From: UMGS1649 sp045651205
GTDB lineage: Bacteria; Bacillota; Clostridia; TANB77; CAG-465
DNA: 17,892 nt
Assembly (NCBI GenBank): GCA_045651205.1
Contig: JAZRSA010000029.1
Span: 1 to 17,892, forward strand
Direction: 5' to 3'
Part shown: in pieces, positions 14,711 through 17,892 of the stretch
Numbering within the stretch: position 1 is the first letter of the stretch
How the letters are laid out: each line of letters opens with the position of its first letter
Position numbers and translations under genes: made by a program
The notes under the pieces: generated by a model
The model's input: the letters and a program-made list of their open reading frames with translations, nothing else
Database searches by the model: none
Told to the model about the DNA's origin: nothing

Positions 14711-16045
14711 ATGAGTATATTCGATTTTTTAATAACAATAATCTTTCTTTGTATAGAAAGCGCTGGAATAACTTATTCTTTAAGTGTACTTATTTCATTT
14801 TTTAACAAGAATAAATCAAGTGATGATGAATATTCATTTATAGAATTATTCATAGCTATATTTATTTCGCTTGTTATAAATGATATTATTATTAGCAACT
14901 TATTTGAACGTTATCTACTAATCAATATATGTATATTTTTCTTAACAGTCGTAATTAGTTGCAATAACTTATATAACTTAAAATTACATAAATGTATACT
15001 AATATCCTTAATTTGTACGTTATTCCCGTTAATTATAAGTGGCATTATTTCTCTTATACTTTTAGACTTTGACTTAAGATTACTAGATTTAATTAACAAG
15101 CCCCTATCTAGCAGCTTGTTTTCTTCCGGTATAGCTGCTTTACAAGCCGCTATAACATTAATACTTAAAATATGTAATAAGTCTTTAGATAATGTTAATA
15201 ACAAAGTGAGATTCTTTGCACCACAACTATTTATAATATTTATGTGTTTATTACCTAATGTATTTTTCCTTATGGTAAATAATTTTAGGTATTCTAAAAT
15301 ATTTATATTTTTAAACGTAATACAAATGCTAATTATTACTATGGTTAGTATATTTAATTTGCGTTCTGTAGCAAAACAAGAAATTACAAAACAGCAATTA
15401 GAAAACACATTAATACACAACAAAACACTTTCTACAGTTAATGAAGGTGTTCGTGGTTTCAAACATGATATGGGAAATATTGTACAAGCTATTTTAGGAT
15501 ACATTTCTATTAATGATTCTGAAGGAGCTAAAGAATATTGTAAAAATCTTGTATTAGGCTTTAATGATATTAATTCTCTATCCATTCTATCACCTGAGGT
15601 TATAGATGATCCAGGTATTTATGGAATAGTAGTAAATAAAATCCTTGCCGCACGAGAAAGTAATATGAGTTTGACTATAGATATTACATCAACTATATCT
15701 AAAATCAACTTTCCAAAGTTCGAGTTGTCTAGAACATTAGGCATTCTATTAGATAATGCAATAGAAGCTGCTGATACAACCGAAGCAAAGAAATTAATCC
15801 TCCGTATACATCATGACTACAAATTAAATACAGATGTAATATCTATATCTAATTCTATAAATGATATTAATATAGATACCGAAAAAATATTTAATAAAAA
15901 TTACTCTACTAAAGCAACTCCTTCTGGATTTGGATTATATGAAATTAAGAAATTTATGAAAAAATATACTCAAGGGAATATAACTACAACTATCGATAAG
16001 AAAAATAAAATGTTTACACAAACCCTTACTATATGCAGCATATAA
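14711..16045 (+). CDS. AgrC-like GHKL sensor histidine kinase
   Basis: A 444-aa protein with an AAAGGAG ribosome site directly before ATG 14711. Residues 1-215 contain about six hydrophobic helices with little outside loop sequence, typical of AgrC-type peptide sensors. A helical linker follows, then the H-box RGFKHDMGN with H252, the N-box GILLDNAIEAA around N349 and the G-box GFGLYEI near 407. It lacks the classical DHp of HisKA kinases, consistent with the HPK10 (AgrC) class. It is translated with the LytTR regulator. No agrB peptidase or agrD-type precursor is visible in the window, so the ligand is unknown. Confidence 0.92.
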   Translation: MSIFDFLITIIFLCIESAGITYSLSVLISFFNKNKSSDDEYSFIELFIAIFISLVINDIIISNLFERYLLINICIFFLTVVISCNNLYNLKLHKCILISLICTLFPLIISGIISLILLDFDLRLLDLINKPLSSSLFSSGIAALQAAITLILKICNKSLDNVNNKVRFFAPQLFIIFMCLLPNVFFLMVNNFRYSKIFIFLNVIQMLIITMVSIFNLRSVAKQEITKQQLENTLIHNKTLSTVNEGVRGFKHDMGNIVQAILGYISINDSEGAKEYCKNLVLGFNDINSLSILSPEVIDDPGIYGIVVNKILAARESNMSLTIDITSTISKINFPKFELSRTLGILLDNAIEAADTTEAKKLILRIHHDYKLNTDVISISNSINDINIDTEKIFNKNYSTKATPSGFGLYEIKKFMKKYTQGNITTTIDKKNKMFTQTLTICSI

Positions 16046-16050
16046 ATAAA

Positions 16051-16082
16051 AAGAGCCACTTCATTTAATTGAAGTGGCTCTT
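16051..16082. terminator. Strong (bidirectional) terminator after the kinase gene
   Basis: A perfect 12-bp stem (16051-16062 with 16071-16082) with an 8-nt loop, 5 nt after the kinase stop. The uninterrupted T-run (TTTTT) is on the minus strand, while on the plus strand the stem ends CTCTT-CG. It should stop both directions, and it is better built for a minus-strand transcript. Confidence 0.8.
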
Positions 16083-16177
16083 CGTTGTTGGTTGGAATCT
16101 ATTTTATTCCTTTTTAATTTAATTCCGATTTCATTTTTAAATTTTAAATGTTATATTTTGTGGAAATACATTTAAAT

Positions 16178-16201
16178 TTATTTTTCCTTTGGTTTATTCA
16201 T
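16178..16201 (-). CDS. 7-codon ORF behind a strong ribosome site
   Basis: MNKPKEK-stop is preceded by AAGGAGG with an optimal 6-nt spacing. The site is as strong as any in the window, yet the frame closes after seven codons and nothing longer follows before the terminator at 16082. It may be a translated leader, a functional micro-peptide, or the remnant start of a deleted gene. Confidence 0.25.
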   Translation of the reverse strand: MNKPKEK

Positions 16202-16217
16202 GCTTTTCCTCCTTGTT

Positions 16218-16258
16218 AAAAAATTTCACTAAAAGTTCTCTTGGTAGTTCCTTTTAGT
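16218..16258 (-). terminator. Hairpin with T-run upstream of the 7-codon ORF
   Basis: ACTAAAAG (16228-16235) pairs with CTTTTAGT (16251-16258) around a 15-nt loop. On the minus strand TGAAATTTTTT follows, then the AAGGAGG ribosome site. A terminator directly in front of a ribosome site is the layout of a transcription-attenuated leader. The stem is A/T-rich and thus weak. Confidence 0.4.
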
Positions 16259-16508
16259 TTGTTTTATTCCTTTATAACAAGAAAGTGTCTTAAAGACTCC
16301 GTTCTTTTGTTCCCTCAATTTTATTTTAATATAAATTTTCAATTATATTTATTAGATACCTTTAAATATATAAAAATTAGTTTAAAAAACTAAACTATAT
16401 TAATTATTAGCATTTATTATCTTTTCACGGACATTTCAACGCATTTCACAATTTGTAACTATGGCAAGCATTGCTGAATAATATATTTTATATCAGGAGG
16501 TGAATGTT

Positions 16509-16667
16509 ATGAATAATGGATGTTGTAACATTTCAGATTCGTTGAACGATTGTAGTTGTTGTCCTAATACTTGCGAATGCAATTCAAATAACAACTCATG
16601 CTCTTTTATATTTATTATTATACTTATTTTAATAATTATTTTTTGCTGCTGTTCAAAAAATAATTAA
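16509..16667 (+). CDS. 52-aa cysteine-rich membrane peptide
   Basis: An ideal ribosome site AGGAGGTGA precedes the ATG. The peptide has a polar N-terminal half rich in Asn, Ser and Cys (C5, C6, C15, C17, C18, C22, C24, C31), an almost pure Ile/Leu/Phe helix (33-45), then CCC (46-48) and a short SKNN tail. Eleven of 52 residues are Cys. Hydrophobic small proteins of the YjcZ type occur in spores, and metal-binding or disulfide-bonded roles are conceivable, but I do not recognise a family. It lies between the AgrC-like kinase and the yabP-yabQ-divIC operon and is followed by a terminator. The strength of the ribosome site makes a real gene likely. Confidence 0.75.
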   Translation: MNNGCCNISDSLNDCSCCPNTCECNSNNNSCSFIFIIILILIIIFCCCSKNN

Positions 16668-16681
16668 TTTACAAAACATTA

Positions 16682-16723
16682 AAATAATAAGCAAACCATA
16701 TATATATGATTTGCTTATTATTT
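16682..16723. terminator. Bidirectional terminator between the Cys-rich peptide and divIC
   Basis: A long stem pairs 16682-16695 with 16710-16723 (14 bp), with a C-A mismatch and a further 4 bp inside. It overlaps the last codon and stop of divIC, and T-rich sequence flanks it on both strands. It serves convergent transcripts. Confidence 0.75.
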
Positions 16724-17032
16724 ACTTACATCTATAAATATTCTTTCATGTGGTTTTACTAGTCCACATTCTTCTCTTGCTATTTTTTCTATGAAAGCAG
16801 GATCATTGGCATTTGCTTCTTTTTCATTTAACTCTTCTATTTTGGCATACGCATTTGTTATGTCTTGATTTTTACTTTCAATTTTAACATTAAATTCATT
16901 TATTTCAAATTGTTGTTTTATAAAAGTTATTGAAAAATACACAAAACAAACAATTAGAAGTACTCTTACGTAATCTACTCTGTACTTCCTTTTTTTGTTT
17001 TTATTAAGTTTTGAATCCACTGAATTTGTCAT
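16718..17032 (-). CDS. divIC: Septum formation initiator DivIC/FtsB
   Basis: A 104-aa bitopic protein of the FtsB/DivIC family. It has a basic cytoplasmic N-terminus (NKNKKRKYR), one membrane helix (about 22-39), a coiled coil (about 45-75) and the conserved end DPAFIEKIAREECGLVKPHE. It joins FtsL and DivIB/FtsQ at the division septum. It is the third gene after yabP and yabQ, as in many endospore formers, with a GGAAGAGAG ribosome region before the ATG. Its stop lies within the convergent terminator. Confidence 0.93.
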   Translation of the reverse strand: MTNSVDSKLNKNKKRKYRVDYVRVLLIVCFVYFSITFIKQQFEINEFNVKIESKNQDITNAYAKIEELNEKEANANDPAFIEKIAREECGLVKPHERIFIDVSK

Positions 17033-17071
17033 TTTTCAACTCTCTTCCTTCTTTTGTTTACTTATGCCTTT

Positions 17072-17539
17072 TCATTTATGTTCTTCAAATCTTACTTTCT
17101 TATGATAAAACTCTATCATATACGCTTTTTTTTTGCAACATAGTTTTACACATTTTTTTATTTTTTTACAAATCCTACTAAAAAACATAATATGAACTTT
17201 AACCGGCAAAAAAACAAATTCAAATATACCACTTAATTTATTTAACAAAATAATAAATAAATTTCTAACTTTGTTGCCAATAATCAATGTGTATATTACG
17301 ACTCCTAGTATTATTGCTATAATTAAATATAGCCTAAATACTTCCTCGTGAATATTAAATATTGATATTATTAGCACTATTGTAATTATAATAAAATACA
17401 AAATATCTTGTGCTACAACTATGTTCGCAGTCGGCTTTTTTATTCTTCTTAATGCTCTAAAAAAATCAAAAACAATTGCAAATATTACTCCTATTAATAC
17501 AAAATATAAAAACATTATCGTCTCTGATTGTATATGCAA
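17072..17539 (-). CDS. yabQ: Spore cortex biosynthesis protein YabQ
   Basis: A 155-aa membrane protein with the YabQ signature near the start, FLYFVLIGVIFAIVFDFFRA, followed by LRRIKK. Three or four hydrophobic helices lie up to about 120, and the C-terminal tail is basic and Cys/Lys-rich. The start is a TTG at 17539 supported by AGGTGAT; the next ATG, at residue 9, would remove the conserved N-terminus and lacks a ribosome site. Homologues act in the mother cell and are needed for spore cortex formation. The gene is 8 nt after yabP. Confidence 0.9.
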   Translation of the reverse strand: MHIQSETIMFLYFVLIGVIFAIVFDFFRALRRIKKPTANIVVAQDILYFIIITIVLIISIFNIHEEVFRLYLIIAIILGVVIYTLIIGNKVRNLFIILLNKLSGIFEFVFLPVKVHIMFFSRICKKIKKCVKLCCKKKAYMIEFYHKKVRFEEHK

Positions 17540-17547
17540 AATATCAC

Positions 17548-17826
17548 CTACTTAAATATTTTACTAAACATTTTATTTTTCTTTTCTATTTCACTTTCTG
17601 TATATATTAATGCTATTATTTTTCCCTCAACATTAAGCTCGCTATTATCCAAATTCAATTTATTCATTTTTAAATTCAACCCTTTAATTGTAAGAATACC
17701 TAGTTCTGTTTCCACCAATACAAGTTCCTCGTCAAAACTATGTATATCCTTTACACCAGTTAATGTTATTTTTGACCTATTTTCCATTATTAAGCTATGC
17801 ATTCCTTGTACCTTTTTATCTTCCAT
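17548..17826 (-). CDS. yabP: Sporulation protein YabP
   Basis: A 92-aa protein. HSLIMENRSKITLTGVKDIH (10-29), followed by SFDEELVLVETELGILTIKG, is the diagnostic YabP core, shared as a fold with YqfC. It is the first gene of the yabP-yabQ-divIC operon. Homologues are sporulation-specific mother-cell proteins acting with YabQ. The ATG is preceded by GAAGGAACGGTG, an acceptable ribosome site. Length is typical. Confidence 0.93.
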   Translation of the reverse strand: MEDKKVQGMHSLIMENRSKITLTGVKDIHSFDEELVLVETELGILTIKGLNLKMNKLNLDNSELNVEGKIIALIYTESEIEKKNKMFSKIFK

Positions 17827-17844
17827 TATTTACACCGTTCCTTC

Positions 17845-17880
17845 TATATAATATATATTCACTTAGTCGCAACATTATGC
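17845..17880 (-). promoter_or_regulatory. Candidate promoters of the yabP operon
   Basis: Two overlapping readings on the minus strand. Sigma-A: TTGCGA (17867-17872), 16 nt, TATATA (17845-17850). Sigma-E: GCATAAT (17874-17880), 14 nt, AATATATA (17852-17859); its -35 is good and its -10 poor. Both would make sense, because divIC is needed vegetatively and yabP/yabQ during sporulation. Confidence 0.35.
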
Positions 17881-17892
17881 TTTATATCTAAA

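Larger units (their letters stand above)
16051..16347 (-). ncRNA. Possible minus-strand structured small RNA or orphan leader
   Basis: A perfect TATAAT lies on the minus strand at 16342-16347 (the -35 is poor). Downstream come a nested hairpin (GTCT-TTA-AGAC inside GAA/TTC and AACAA/TTGTT pairs, about 16270-16315) and a second hairpin with a T-run (16218-16258). A strong AAGGAGG (16208-16214) then precedes a 7-codon ORF, and the transcript would end at the T-run of the strong terminator at 16051. Together this looks like a transcription unit. No known RNA family is recognised. Confidence 0.3.
16083..16508. other. AT-rich intergenic region without a normal gene
   Basis: About 425 bp between the kinase terminator and the Cys-rich peptide gene. 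Besides the minus-strand hairpins, ribosome site and 7-codon ORF listed separately, it holds a 7-bp inverted repeat TTAGTTT/AAACTAA (16377-16383 with 16387-16393). No ORF of useful length exists on either strand, and no clear promoter for the peptide at 16509 could be assigned. Confidence 0.7.

Noticed and set aside
14911..15585. A 224-codon open frame on the minus strand inside the kinase gene
   Set aside because: It is antisense to a clear GHKL kinase, lacks a ribosome site, and reads as low-complexity hydrophobic sequence caused by the AT-rich opposite strand.
16377..16393. A terminator from the TTAGTTT/AAACTAA hairpin
   Set aside because: The 7-bp stem is almost all A/T in an AT-rich region and no gene precedes it on the minus strand; chance is the simpler explanation.

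Overview
The window is AT-rich DNA with strong AGGAGG-type ribosome sites, tightly packed or overlapping genes and short hairpin/T-run terminators. Sporulation genes (yqfC, yqfD, yabP, yabQ) sit beside a monoderm-style type IV pilus (T4P) operon with no secretin. This points to a low-GC endospore-forming Clostridia-like Firmicute. I see no tRNA, rRNA, transposon, phage or CRISPR sequence.

Layout. (1) Positions 9019 down to 240, minus strand, hold one T4P operon. In order of transcription: a PilM-PilN fusion, a PilO-like protein, a small PilP-like protein, an abundant-type pilin, a half prepilin peptidase fused to a prepilin, two more pilin-like proteins (144 and 58 aa), the extension ATPase PilB, a PilT-like ATPase and the platform protein PilC. 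The start of another gene follows past a hairpin terminator (1-239); that leader also carries a (GT)14 microsatellite. (2) 9303-9719 is an Asp23/Gls24 protein and 9806-10819 a large pilin-like protein with an Ig-like C-terminal part, each with its own promoter. (3) 11060-13862, minus strand, is the operon yqfC-yqfD-ybeY-dgkA, where dgkA carries a degenerate PAP2-like tail. (4) 14025-16045, plus strand, is an AgrA/LytTR response regulator and AgrC-like GHKL kinase behind a good sigma-A promoter overlapped by a 9-bp inverted repeat. (5) 16046-16508 has no normal gene but has several hairpins and a strong ribosome site leading into a 7-codon ORF on the minus strand. (6) 16509-16667 encodes an 11-cysteine, 52-aa membrane peptide. 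(7) 16718-17826, minus strand, is yabP-yabQ-divIC.

How the parts fit. PilM-N, PilO and the PilP-like protein would form the inner-membrane alignment complex linking the PilB/PilT motors and PilC to the pilus. The four or five pilin-like proteins would supply the filament and its initiation or tip complex. The large Ig-bearing pilin encoded just upstream is a natural tip or adhesin candidate. The most unusual feature is the peptidase-prepilin chimera at 4960-5787: it keeps the first catalytic aspartate and the cysteine-rich cytoplasmic loop of prepilin peptidase, loses the GxGD half, and continues straight into a prepilin cleavage site.
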